Positions 48,401 through 60,767 are shown, numbered from the stretch's first letter. The stretch: DNA of 64,000 nucleotides from Strongylocentrotus droebachiensis (GCA_035222895.1 JAVYIG010000171.1:47501-111500); one strand, 5' to 3'. The notes: generated by a model not told the origin, from the letters alone. Translations and numbers: made by a program.

Positions 48401-51400
48401 TTATGCAAGGAAACCCGTTTACTTGCTAGACTTCACTGTCAGACACTATTGAGTGACTGACTGGCTATTTTTCTTCTTTGGTAATAACATACATGAAAAG
48501 AGTTGTAAAGATTACATGAGCATTTGTCTACATCAATAACCCACTTTTTGTAATGGCCAAGATTAAACTGATTGAATCTTTGCGCAGCATAAAACGTATG
48601 ACCATTCGGTACAATTGTCTGAAAATCAAGACTATTACTTTTGGGCTCTATAGCCCTAAAGTCGATTTGACAACTAATAGTCGTTATTTTCCCACTTTAA
48701 GACATTTTCAAGCCCCAACTTTTTTAGGGAAGTTCTAAATTAGTATTATCTTTCAAATGCAGTTGGAATTTAACTTTTTCATTTTTTTGGCCTGCAAATG
48801 GGACATAGTACCTTTAAAGACCCTCTGCACTACTTATAGCTACTTGCACCCTCTATATAACAAACAATGCATAATCGGTGACCATTGGTCCCCCATGATC
48901 CTCTTTTTCTTATGTTAATTGAGAACTGAGTTGATAAGATAGCCACCTGTCCAGTGATCTTGCAGGGTGGTCTAATCTCTCCTGTATACTAGTACAGATG
49001 GGCTTTAAAGGGAAACAGATTTTCACATCATACCCCAGTCACATTGACAAATCGACTCCAAATCTTTACCATTTGGTGTTAAGAAATGCAATATTTGTTT
49101 GGTCTGTCGCTCAGTGACGTCTGTCTCATCAGTGTGGGTGGGGTATCAGGGTTTGCTACTTGTTTTAGCTCAAAAACACAACATCCAACTCATTACCCTG
49201 ATCCTTTGAAGACTGTCTGTACTAGTTTGGCTAGGAGGGATTAGCAGAGCTGCCAACCTGTCACTTTCAAAAAACATATTATTCAGCTTGAAAAACCATA
49301 TTTTTAGGTGAAAAAACATATTTTGCCTGTTTTACGTTTTTTCCCTATAAAATGCTACTGCAATCATGTTTTTTTGAATAAAAACGCTTTCTATCATTGA
49401 GAGCTGCCGACCTGTCACTTGAAAAAAAAAAAAAAAAAAAAAAAAAATTACTACAAAAAAAAAAATATAAAAAAAATATGATTTGTTAAATATATTTACC
49501 TACTTTATCAGAAAAATCCATTATTTAAAACTATAAGAATTTAAGTCGATGAGTACGAGGGCCGCTGAATTGCGGCGCAACACACGATGATGTTCTATGC
49601 CGAAGTTGGGGCACCCATTGGTGCTTCATTGCGGTCGAATCAAGGCAAGTCTAGAATTGCAATCAACTTTGTACATAAAGTCAATGCATCAGCAGGTCCG
49701 GTGTTCGTTTTTCATTTGACTTTTTGAAGATACCATGATTACCATCACACTCGAAGGGCTTGCGATAGGCGAAAAAACTGGTAACAAAATCGCTGATTTC
49801 TTGATTTTTAGCGCTTTTTAGGTGAAGCTGTTTCTTAAAACTGGGCTTAACCCCCGTGAGCTTTGGAAATATGGCCCTGATTCCGCATTTTTGACAGCAA
49901 AATTTGGCTTTTGGAATGGATTTTTGGAAGTAAGATCGGGACTTTCTTGTACTGACACTGTGCGAGTAGTGCAGTGCACTGATATGTCATCAGCGTGTGT
50001 ATGCATGGCCTGGGGAAATGTGCTCGTCTTTTAGTGGTGTACATCCCCTGTATTGTGTGCAATGTACATGCGTGCGCGCTGCAGGAATCGCCAACACAAA
50101 GCAATAGCAAAACTATGCATACGCTGGTTCTCACAGCCAGCCGCTAGCCACGTTCGCACAGCCATACTCGAAACTTTCAAAAAACGTATTTTGGCACAGC
50201 AAAACGTACAGACGTATTTTCCCCCAAAAAAACGTATTAATACGTTAAAAACGTACTACTTGGCAGCTCTGGATTAGACCACCCAGGGTGGTCACTGACA
50301 AGTGGCTATCTCATCAACTCAGCTCTCAATTAACATGAGAAAAAGAGGATCATGGGGGACCAATGGTCACTGATTAGGCATTGTTTGCTATATAGAAGGC
50401 GCAAGTACAGTTGTAGCTACAAGTAGTGCAGTGGGGCTTTAAACAACGTACACAAGGTCAGAATATGTATTTGAGCCTTTGTGTTGATGAAGTGAGTTTA
50501 GAGATGTTCTTACCTGTTGTTGATTGTGCTTCTTTGTTTCCTTTGCTTTCTTCTGTAGCTGTAGGTTTGGTTTCTGATGCATCTTCAGCAACCTTCTGCC
50601 GTAATATAAAACATATATATATATAGAGAGAACCCATGAAGATCAATGTCCAAACATTAATGCATAACTTATAGAATTCAAGTACAGAATGAACAATTCT
50701 ATTCTGTGTCATGAAAGAAAGCGAATAAATGAATGAGAAATTCTTTATAAAATATTTCATCATGGAAAGTCGTAAAGCCACTTAGTATAACAAGCAATTG
50801 AAATAAAAAAATGTCCTCTTCTATTTTCCATTTGGTAACATTTCTCTTTTACAAATTCATCATTGCATTAACATCTATAGTCTACTACTTGTGTAATACC
50901 AAGCATACACCCATTACACAATCCAAGAAACAGTGTGCAGTCGGACCTGCTTCAGCAACCACCTCTATAGAAAGACCACAATTTTTGCTTCCCTTGACAA
51001 TCGTTTCTCATAGAAACCTGTACTGAAAGAATCTGTACATAGAACCACCTGTCTATAAAGACCACTTTTCTTGTCTCCCTTGAGCGGTCTTCATATACGG
51101 GTTTCACTGTACATCTACGCAACACAAAAGTGGTGGAAAGGGTATCGTTTATTTTGTCCTTACGTTTTACAGTCAAAACTACTAATAATACTTTGGTTGG
51201 GCCGTTGAGGTCTTCATGAAATCAAGGATTGTAAGCACGTACCTGTTGATCTGTACTCGGAAGGCTGACTGTAGGTGTGGTTCCTACTGTTGATATGAGA
51301 GTAGTCTGTGCTGTACCAACAGTGCTCAACTAAAGAGAACAAAATATAAATATAAATTTAAAATGCATGTTTTAATATAAGCTTTAATTCATTATCTCGT

Positions 51401-54400
51401 TGCTGTGCGGATGAAGAAGCTATTTTTTTTCCTTGTCTTGTTATACAGTCAGTTAATTCCTTTTTTGTATCGATAGAAAAAAGACAAAGGTCTCACATCT
51501 CCACATTAGGATTTACTCATTGACGGATGACACCTGAATTGTATCTATTCCTAATACTTACAAAAGACAATTGAAAATTGAAAATCAATTTAAAGCATTT
51601 TGTAATCTAGTCTGAGATTGAAAATAGCCATTATTTCTTGTTTAAGTGCCCTTGCAAAACAATTAAAATCTAGCAACAGGGCTTACTTTCAATTTCAGCA
51701 TCACAATTAAGTTGTAACTTGCTATGAAAGTGACTTTCTATTGGCAAGAATTATATTTTGACAGCTATTTTTTGACACCAGGTTAAATCCTAACAAAACC
51801 ATTAAAGAGATCTTTACGCTATGTGTGCTTACTGCTACAGGGGTAATGATGGTCTTTTGCACAGCAGCTGTGTTTGAAACAACCTGCGCTGATGTAGACA
51901 TGATTGCGTTTATGGCAGGGGAAACGCTGGTGGTTCCTGCCCCCGTCAGGGCTGAAATGGGAATGGTTACCAGCTTAGTTGTGACTCCTACAGAAAGGAA
52001 GAAAGAGAAAAACAGAGATATTGTTATCGTAACCAAGATAGGAGGATACAAAGATCTAATAGACCAGTTTTAAAGCTACATGGTTTCTTTCATTGAAATA
52101 TATCCCACTTTCATATTTTACTTTATATTATAATCCTCATTCTACTGACAATCACAAAGCAAATGAATAACAACTACCTTTTAAATAATATATTCTTTAT
52201 TTAACCTTTTTTTTTGGGGGGGGGGGATATATGTTACTATGTTTATAATAAAAGTTCTTTTTTCTTTCTTTTTCTAAGCCAAACTAAATCTTGAAATATT
52301 CAAAGCTGACACATAATAACTAACATATCTATGAGGGTTCTCTCCTGTGGTGGAATTGCGCATTGCACAATAAATTTTAAGACCTTTGAGAAAAAAAATG
52401 TATATGACAGGAATGCCAGTTAGAATTGATCAGAGGGCCTGAAAATCACCTAGAATGAGCTATTTTGTACACAAAAAAGCCTAAACTATGGTCTGAAAGT
52501 AACTCGCCAGGGCCTGAATTCAGGCTAGTGCCTTAAAATTGGCATCCCTGATAGACTTTTTCTGACAACATGAATACTGTGATGAATGGAAGGACTGACG
52601 AGGGCTAGCTCTCACCCGATGAGTTAGCGGTGGTGGTGATTGTGAGTGGCGTAGTCAGGCCTTGAGAGGTGGAGAGTGATTTGAGTAGGTTAGCAGCACT
52701 GGCCTGGTTGAGGGTACTCTTAGCCCCACCCTTGGTAATGATCTGTATGGTGTTACCTGAGACCTGACCGCTGGCTCCGGGAGACGAACCCTGGGGCGCT
52801 ACAGCACGGATGATGGTGATGGGGGAATTCCCCGCCCCTAGACCTGCAAGGAATACCACAATATGAATTAACTTTTTGTTATTGTCATGAGTATAACAAG
52901 AAACATGATTTTCTTCACTTTGACCCCCATGATATTTCTAGATAGGTCAAATGTATAGACTGCTCTCTTGGTCATCATCATCGTCGTCATCATCATCGCC
53001 ATCATCATTACCATCATCTTCATTATTATCGTTGGCATCATCATCTTCACAATCATTTCTGCATGTTGTGGTTTAAACTCTTCAAAACACAGAAGCTTAT
53101 TATATACTGATTTGTCACGAAGCTTCAACTTAAACTGATGAAGGAGTACAATATAATACAAGTAATCAGTAACATTAAAAATAATAATAATAATACAATA
53201 TTTATAAAGCGCATAATGAAGAAAAGTTTCTCTATGCGCTGTACAAGCATGAATGACAAAAAATATAATCACATAAAAGGAATCAACACAGAGAATTATA
53301 CAAATCTTATAACTACTAAAAAGACTAACTTAACATAGTAAATAACATAATAAAGAGATAGCTAACATGGTTGAAACAAATAACTTAAGACAGGATAGTG
53401 TGTGATTTGCCTCATGATGCTCTTGGTGACTCAATTGTCTTGTATCTATTCTATAGCCATTAAATATGTAAAATAGCAGTGTTATCATGTAGTAGTGATC
53501 ATATTTGACTGAGAAGTATTTAGCTGAATAGAAAAAATTTGAAAAGCCCATTTTTTCTTAACATGAAAATTGTTATCCTAGAGCGAAAAACTTTGGTTAC
53601 TTCTGTCTTTCCAAAACATGCTACAATGGTTAGGTTGATATATCCCGGATATGAAATCCATCCCCTAAATAACACCTCACCTTTGAGCGTTCCTGATAGG
53701 ATGGTAGGGGAGGCGCCTGCTTGGGTTGTCAAGACAATCTTCTGCTGCTTACCGACCCCTCCAGTCGTGATAAACTTGGTGGGAGTACCCGTAGCTCCTG
53801 CCAGCATCTTGTTGGTTACCGTGACGATGGTGGGCGTCTTGCCGGTTGCGGTGTTGGCGACACCTGTTATGAAGGCAAGTACAGTAGAATTACTCGGTGA
53901 AGAACATACTTAATTCTAACACCCATTACATAACTAACATGGATCAGGTGATATGAACAAAATGTACATTACCTTTACACTTGTCTGACCCATGGGCTAA
54001 TTTTCCTTGTAATGAATTTTTGTCATTTTCTTATAAAATATAGAATAGAGCACTGTCTTATCAGGAGTTACAATTGATCAGGATTAATCCAGAGAACTTT
54101 TCCAGTCATTAGATCATTTAATGATTTGCTACTGATTGGGAACTTGTGATTCCCGACTACTTGTAAGACAGGGCCTGGGTACACTGTAACCAATACTACT
54201 ACTAATAGCTATATAATAACAAAATTTCATTGATAAAGTGCCTTTTCGAGATGTACACAGTGTGTATAGTACAAGAAAACAATTTACACTACATATGGTC
54301 CATGCCGAGGGGTGCAGAGACAGAAATGACAAACAAATTTCATCTCTTTTGACTTACCTTTACCAACTGGAATGGTCTTGATGATGCTTTTGCCTTGCTG

Positions 54401-57400
54401 ACCTGCCGTGATGCTGCTGATACCCAGGATCGTAGGTTGACCTTTCAACCCTGCCTGGCTGATAGGGGTGATGATGGTAGTAGGCTTGCCTCCAGCCTGG
54501 GTGGTTGAGACAAGTTTTACGATGGTAGTGCCAGGCCCTACACCACCTGCCTTGTTAGCACCCTGAATAGTCGGTTAAAAAAAGAAAATGCAATTCATGA
54601 AGGATAAGTGCCTTGTGATGAACTTTGAAAATAGTTTCTTTTCACAGAATTAGTTTTAAAGTTCCCTAAGTTGGTTAGATTTCAATCACTAGGTACTGCA
54701 AGCATTGTACTGAAGTGTCTGATTTCGTGTTACATACCAACATATAGGGCGCAAGGGTGTGCAATAGTTTACAGATGTTTTCTTCAGTAATGTCTGAAAT
54801 TAACCAAACTTATCAAATTTGCTTTACAAATCAAACCTAAAAGAGATTAGGTCAAACAACTTTTTATTCAACTAGATCATGTAAAAAAAAAAAAGAAAAT
54901 TGAAATAAACTGAAAACCTAACTTACAGCATTTTGCACAAGTGTAACAGTCTTAGTGGTGCCTGAAACCATAGCTGACACCAATTGGGGCTTGCCTCCAG
55001 CCGTCGTCATCTTGAGCCCGCCTCCTGCTGCCGTAGTGAGCTTCATCCCTTGCGGCAATGTGACGCTGACCCCTCCTGGGATGGACCGGGTCACCAGGGT
55101 CAGGTTGGACCCTCCTACCGTTGTCAGGAGCGGTTTGTTGGGGGTTGGTGAGAGAGCGGTGGTACTACTGACCATCTTCTGGGTGCCTGCAGCAGCCTCA
55201 GCGAGAGCTACGATACCGCTCAGGGTGTTCTGCTGCTGGACACCGGGAGTAGGGAGGGGCTAGCAAAAATTAACCAAAACAAATATCTCTTCATTCTTAA
55301 AGGCCATCTGTACTAGTGTGGACAGGAGCGATTAGACCACCCAGCGAGGTCACTGACAGGTGGATATCTCATCAACTCAGCTCTCAATTAACATAAGAAA
55401 AAGAGGATCAAGGGGAACCAACAGGCACCGATTAGGCATTGTTTTCTATATAGAGGGAGCAAGTAGCTACAAGTAGTACAGTGGGGCTTTAATCATCATT
55501 GCTGAGAGTCAAGAAGTACATCAACATTATTATCCCCTTTTATACTTCTTGCAATGAATTTTAAGATATACATACAGACATACATACATACATGTTTAAG
55601 ACTGTTAGACCTGAAAATAATCCACATCTATAAAGATAATAATGCTACAATTCAATCTGTCTTGAACTTCAAAGCCAAGCTTGAAGTATGTAAAAAATAT
55701 TCTCAATAATTGCAGAAGTGATCATGAATTATTGCTGCCAAATGTAGATAGAAAAAAAAAAATGATGCTCCTGTATAAAATAACACTTAATATTGAAATG
55801 AAGGGGGCAGGGGGTCTTATTCATTAATATTGAGCTATTTGAATACCAAATGTGTTATTTACCTTGCTGAGTTTGAAGAGTGACGTGGCTGCTGAGCCAG
55901 CCATGGAGGTTGGACTCTGAAGCTTAACTCCTGGAGCTGAAAACACAAAACAAAAGAATAATAACAATTTGCTACAATGCAGAGTACTTTACTCTTATCA
56001 CTGATTTTAGGTACCACCTACAATGGCGAAAATGGTAATTTACACTCTCACCATTGAGGGAGGGGGGGGGGAGGGGGTACAAAATGGAGAAAATATGTCG
56101 CTCTTGTATGAAAAATTCTTTAATTTCAGTGATAAAAAAACTCCCATGAATGGATAGAGAAATCTTTCCAATACGTTTCCTTGAAGGAATAAAATACATG
56201 ATCCATACTTTACAATGATGCTTAGACAAAGATTTTTTTTCTCCATTTTTAAAGCTACTTTGAGGTGTAGAATGGAAGCATTTTGGGGGGCCCCACTTAA
56301 ACTTATCTATAAAATATAAGTTTTTGGATGTGATTTAAAAATGAAAGTCAGAACAAATATCAGTATTTTTTTTTATATGTATAGCAAATAATAAGTTTTC
56401 AGTTTATTAGTTTATTCAGAGAGGTAACCAAAACATTTTCAGAACCAATGATTGACAGACAACACTTGATAGAAGAAAAAACAAAAAGTCATCTGAAAAT
56501 GGATAAATAGCACATATCATGCCCTAGGCTTGTAAGAACAGGATAAATAATAATTTTTAACAAATACTTCATGAAATATAATCTAAATATGACATGGTCT
56601 ATCTTTACAACCGTAAATATCGGAACAGGTTTTCTAATTTCAACAGACCATTACATTTCAGTATCTTACCAAATACAACTACATGTGCATCTTCACAACC
56701 ATCAACACTGCCATGCAGAACTATGAATAACAATGAAAGTATCATTTCCTGATATCCAGGGTACTTCAATTGTCATAACATTAGGCGCCAAATATTTCAC
56801 ACTTCAACATGGAGCAGGTATGCAAGAACTTTGTTGTTTTTACACATTTTCATGTTTGTCACGTAAAAGCAGAAAAAGAAGCTTTCACTGTTAAAACTCA
56901 TGCACAGTATAATTCACAAAAGGCTTTTAAGCTTACATCTGTAAATCACAAGATAAAAAATTTGGCACGACTGCCAAGTGCTTATAACATATTTCATCGA
57001 CACAAAATATCATCAACACATAGCTATTGAAATCTAAAGGGCGGGACTTCTTTGTGTGTAACCTTGAATGGCTGCCAATAATACAAGGATTGCAGGCATA
57101 ATCCAAAATCAACAAGTTGTGAAGATAACAAAATAAAAACCTTCCCCTTTTCAACTACCACTTGATGCAAAAGGGGATATAATCATCTTTTGAATAGCAT
57201 TAACTTGTATGAAATCTGATGCACATGACACACATGCAATACTATAAGTCAAATCCACGTCCAATGTATGTACCTATTCTATTTTGCAATACTTCTTGTC
57301 CCATTATTTTGCTCTTGTAATAAATGAGGTGAATTAATTGAATAGTTTTATTCTACAGCAATTACATCCAACACTTCTTGTAGGCTTCATAATTAAACAA

Positions 57401-60400
57401 AAAATATTTCTGTTAAAAAAAAAAATTTAAAAAAAACATAAAGAGAGAATAAAAAAGAGTTTTAGAAATATTGCCTTGATTGCCTTGAAAATAAACAGGA
57501 AGCACAAGGCTTGCTCTAATTATTGCCAAAATCTTGATTTGTTCTATTTCATTCACTTTGAAGTGGACTACAATTCATTTTCATAGAACAAATTTTATAG
57601 TGCTTTAAATATTTGATGGATTGGATTGGACAAGTACTCACAGGATACAATTAACTTTTATTCCGCCCATATCTCACATCAATTCCTTTGTTTGGGGTCA
57701 GTTAACAGTGAGCAACATAAATATTGACATAGCTTCCAAGTTTTACAACCTACAATGTACAGCATACTGCAGTTATTTGTCCTAAATTTCAATTACTCTA
57801 TTCAAACAATCCATTAAATAAACAAGCATCAATTTTATTGTCTATTGTTATGATTAACACATGCAGCCATTACATAAACAATTGAAAGAAGCAATGAGGC
57901 ACTGACATGAACAAAAACGTTTGATTTTAACACAATTTCATCTGATTAGATTCTATGAATGAATTTTAACATGAAGGAACAATGCAAGCTGAGCATTTTT
58001 ATAGGCTTCATAGAATTTGTGACTTTGCTCTGTCATATGGTAAAATCTTCATCCCCATGCAAATAACCTGTGTTCCAGAAATTTTCCGAAAGCTAATCAT
58101 TGGTTCATTGCCAAGAATGTTCTTTTTCTTTTCTTTCCTTTTCTTTGGTGCCCGATCCATACACAGTTATTTTGTCTGCAATGGGATGGGGGAGTAGTCC
58201 CTGAAAAAATATATGCTATCTCCTTGTTAATATGAGTATTTAACTGCAAAAAAAATAAGTATCTAAAATGGAAACACATCATAAAAATCAGGGACAGATC
58301 TTTGGTGATTTAACACAGTTTCCCTCCAAAATGAACATCCAACAACATGCTACATACAAGCACAATGCATCACAATGCATCGCTATATCACTGTCTTGAG
58401 ATATTGACATTTTCATGCATGCATCCTCTTTGCTCCCTCACTTACTATGTTTGATCAACTGAATAGGGCAAGAGGCTGAGGAGCCTGGAGCCACCACACG
58501 AAACGTGGTGGTTGCTGGAATAAGAATTCAAGATGTTAGTCTCGTTTGGGACGGCGTGCATGGCGGATGTTGATTGCTTGACAAGGTGGGAGGGGTTAGT
58601 AATGAACATGGATGGCATGCATGGTTGATCCGTGAGTTTCAATGGGACAGTCTTCACTATTTTATATGGGATGGATTCGTCTGAAGATTTGCTTTCATCT
58701 TTCTGAACAAGTTTTACTGAGGTTACTATTACAGTTTATTAAAGTAGACCAAAATGTTATACAAGGCACAAGGCCAAGGTTATAGCGATCAAATTGATGA
58801 GTTTTGGAGAGGGGAAAGCCCAATGTATTAACTCTTTACTGATGTATCTGATGTTATTTGTGGTCAGCAAGCCTGTCACTCACATCATCAACATACTACA
58901 ACATTATCGAAAAACACACACTGAAAAACACACAAGATGCATGAATATCAACTCACTTCACTATTTACAAAGAGCATGTAATGTAATCAAATTCACACGA
59001 TGGGCTATCAAACGAGTTAAAGTCACAGTGCATTAAAAGAGTTACATGAAATCAAATTTGAAGATGGAAAATATGTCTAAAGTACCCTGATATTAGTAGT
59101 ATGAATCTTTCATTTGCATTTATGATTAGTTCACCGGCTCTTGCTTTGGTTATACAAATTATGACAAAATATTTCTTACACCGACTAATTTCTGTGTTAC
59201 CATGTATTTTCAATCCACACTTTTACCATCGTTACAGAAAAATTAATTATCATGTTTTGCAGATTTTGGATTGTCTCATTTAAAAAAGGACAGATACTTA
59301 ATCGCAGTGATTTGGATGCTTCCTTTATGTAAACTGTTTACCTTGTGCTTTAATTGGTGACTGGAGTGGCTTGGTGGAAGCAGCGCCACCCACAGAGGAT
59401 AAGGCTGCACTTGAGGTAGGGGGCATGTCATACTTCTGCAGCTGTAGTAAATAGGCATCAGCTGCAACACAAACATTCACAAGAAACATGAGAGGCTCAC
59501 AGAACGAAAAGGTTCAAAAGAATTCATCCAACAGAATCATACAATTTTCGTACAATGAGCTCTGTCTTCAGATTATCTGTAAACAATCCAGGATTAACTC
59601 TTGTTTTTCATAATCAGCATTTGCTTGTTTTTTTAAATATTTGTTTGCTTCATTTTCAAAAAACGAGTCATTTGTGCATTGTTTTTTTCATTGTAGTTGA
59701 AAAAATACAAGAAACATTGAATATCCTTCTTAATAAACATAAAGAAGTCACTGCCATCATTTACTATAGTTCTTGTCAACAAGCAACACTGCATATTGCA
59801 CAATAAATATCCCCTAGCAATATCTTAAACATTCAAACATTAAAGTAGGATATACTTGAGGATGCTTGCAATGGTGTTCATGAGATAGTTAATACATTGC
59901 TATCACATTTCTAGAAATTGAGTTGACTTAACCCCCTTCATTATACATATAACAAAAAATCATTGTATTGTTTCCTCTTTTCATCCTTTCAAAAAACAGG
60001 TTTCTAATTTGTTCTGACATGTCATTAGTACAAACCTGTGGCTACAGCACCCCATGATACTTCCAGTGTAGTGGTGCTAGCTCGGACTAGCTGGACCCTG
60101 CCTGGGGCCATGGGCTTCTCAGTCTCCAAGAACCAAAGGTCTTTGCAGCACACCTGCAAGAAAAGCAACAAAATCTCTATAAAGTAATTGAATGAAACAT
60201 CAGATATGAAACATCGGATTTGAAGCATGGTACTAAGTGACAATTTTACGATTTAGTCTTTTCATTTCTAAACCTAGACATCATATACCAAAGATGAAGC
60301 TACAGTTTTACATCTTTAATGTTCGCATTCCAAATCATAATTCTAAACTTACAACTTAGTAACAACTTCAAACTAACTCGACATCAACTCTAAACCAACC

Positions 60401-60767
60401 GATTCTTGATCATTCGCGATAATGGAATCGTTTGTTTGGTCTGCTGCCTGCATCAGTAATGGGATTGGAGTATTGATAAAGTGAAGTTTTACCCTTTTAT
60501 AGCCAAGCTATGGAGCAATATAGCAACAATGTTCATTGGTGACAACTTTACGGTAATATCATTCCTTGTCATTAAGGAATAAATCACAAATAAGTATATT
60601 TCTGAGCCCTATAAGACTTACCTGGTTATTCCATGCCTTGCGATATCCATCCCTTCCACTCCATACGTAGAGTCTTGTATGGATAGCAACAGAGCAATGC
60701 CCAGCCCTGGCTCTAGGTACAGCCTCTTCAAACACCTCCATCGCCAGTGGCTCCCATGTGTGGGTTG
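42481..60767 (-). CDS. HCFC1: host cell factor 1, C-terminal 991 residues, 20 coding exons (5' part off window)
   Basis: Exons in order: 60767-60622, 60153-60036, 59461-59342, 58514-58446, 55936-55863, 55259-54927, 54562-54358, 53863-53681, 52843-52616, 51987-51833, 51329-51243, 50595-50514, 48148-48050, 47436-47230, 46802-46696, 46055-45909, 45340-45152, 44611-44340, 43770-43669, 42535-42481. All phases join. The first exon here encodes the last kelch repeat ([32 protein letters not shown]). Next come [13 protein letters not shown] and SAS1N ([20 protein letters not shown]), nearly as in human HCF-1. A long Thr/Ser/Gly/Val linker is followed by an acidic stretch (about 47.2 kb), two fibronectin-III domains ([37 protein letters not shown]) and a basic tail ([14 protein letters not shown]) matching the human nuclear localisation signal. 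HCF-1 is a chromatin scaffold linking transcription factors to SET1/MLL and SIN3 complexes. Upstream kelch exons lie beyond 64000. Confidence 0.95.
42903..43627 (+). other. two unidentified open frames in the last HCFC1 intron, antisense
   Basis: Frames 42903-43184 (93 aa, containing [20 protein letters not shown]) and 43196-43627 (143 aa, from an ATG) lie on the plus strand within the 42536-43668 intron. 143 codons without a stop is long for AT-rich intron sequence. The second frame is otherwise unlike anything I recognise; it shows a hydrophobic N-terminal part and no obvious motif. It could be a fragment of an old insertion or a chance frame. No function is proposed. Confidence 0.25.
44681..44810. 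repeat. palindromic repeat with GAGCCAGAAGG ends, longer copy
   Basis: GCTGCTTAGAGCCAGAAGG at the left is mirrored by CCTTCTGGCTCTCAGCAG at the right, giving a 130-bp foldback in the HCFC1 intron between exons 44340-44611 and 45152-45340. A related copy lies at 21231-21300. Confidence 0.65.
48282..48813 (-). mobile_element. TTAA-type MITE, family A, copy 2, 532 bp
   Basis: Inverse orientation to 14481-14985 and highly similar along its length, with about 30 extra bases (GTCAGACACTATTGAGTGAC region). Both ends carry intact TTAA (48278-48281 and 48814-48817). It lies in an HCFC1 intron (48149-50513). Its right TTAA is also the left TTAA of the next element. Confidence 0.9.
48818..49004 (-). 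mobile_element. TTAA-type 188-bp MITE, family B, copy 2
   Basis: Reads as the inverse of the copy at 34433: it opens AGACCCTCTGCACTACTTAT and closes AGTACAGATGGGCT before TTAA (49005-49008). It abuts the family A element with a single shared TTAA between them. Confidence 0.88.
49210..50438 (+). mobile_element. TTAA-type 188-bp MITE, family B, copy 3, split by a hAT-like element
   Basis: The left piece (AGACTGTCTGTACTAG to GGGATTAG, 49210-49244) and right piece (GATTAGACCACC to GTGGGGCT, 50272-50438) together make one family B element with its right TTAA at 50439-50442. Between them is the 1027-bp insertion at 49245-50271. Confidence 0.88.
49245..50271. mobile_element. hAT-like non-autonomous element, 1027 bp
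   Basis: Ends CAGAGCTGCCAA and TTGGCAGCTCTG are exact inverses and fit the CAGNG-type hAT terminus. The target GATTAG is repeated on both sides (49239-49244, 50272-50277). This is six visible bases, against eight for typical hAT. The interior has A-rich runs (49424-49450), and repeated AACGTATT-like words lie near the right end. Short frames inside are not recognised as transposase. Because it interrupts a family B element, it is the younger of the two. Confidence 0.75.
50938..51109. mobile_element. CAGTCAAACCTG-family palindromic element, ~172 bp
   Basis: Begins CAGTCGGACCTGCTTCAGCA and ends ATACGGGTTTCACTG. Inner parts CTATAGAAAGACCAC and CTATAAAGACCAC repeat, as in 61107-61263. HCFC1 intron between exons 50514-50595 and 51243-51329. 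Confidence 0.75.
52971..53045. repeat. (ATC)n microsatellite
   Basis: An imperfect CATCATCATCGTCGTC-type run of about 70 bases in an HCFC1 intron. It produces a Met-rich frame on the other strand, which is an artefact. Confidence 0.9.
53180..53250 (-). mobile_element. SINE-like tail fragment
   Basis: AATAATAATAATACAATATT followed by TATAAAGCGCATAATG and TATGCGCTGTACAAG resembles the ATT-tailed 3' ends of SINEs such as 28540-28615 in inverse orientation. Short, low detail. Confidence 0.4.
55301..55488 (+). mobile_element. TTAA-type 188-bp MITE, family B, copy 4
   Basis: Begins AGGCCATCTGTACTAG and ends GTACAGTGGGGCT. TTAA at 55297-55300 and 55489-55492. Same 188-bp length as the other copies. 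It sits about 40 bases upstream (transcript sense) of the 55259-54927 HCFC1 exon acceptor, so it nearly touches the splice signal. Confidence 0.9.
55937..58445 (-). other. 2.5-kb HCFC1 intron with no recognised element
   Basis: The longest HCFC1 intron fully inside the window. It is AT-rich with A/T homopolymers (about 57414-57430) and a G run near 56060. No kelch, FN3 or HCF-repeat coding sequence was found, and the flanking exon phases already match (A from one exon plus CT from the next gives Thr). Confidence 0.6.
59342..60153 (-). other. HCFC1: HCFC1 SAS1N (self-association) exons
   Basis: Exons 60153-60036 and 59461-59342 encode the linker after the kelch propeller and the SAS1N strand pair ([18 protein letters not shown], then [18 protein letters not shown]). 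Human HCF-1 reads RVQLVRANTNSLEVSWG and [16 protein letters not shown], so conservation is near complete. In human HCF-1 this segment completes the fibronectin fold of the C-terminal fragment. Confidence 0.9.

Noticed and set aside
52868-53272. 134-codon Met-rich frame on the minus strand
   Set aside because: It arises from an ATC microsatellite inside an HCFC1 intron.
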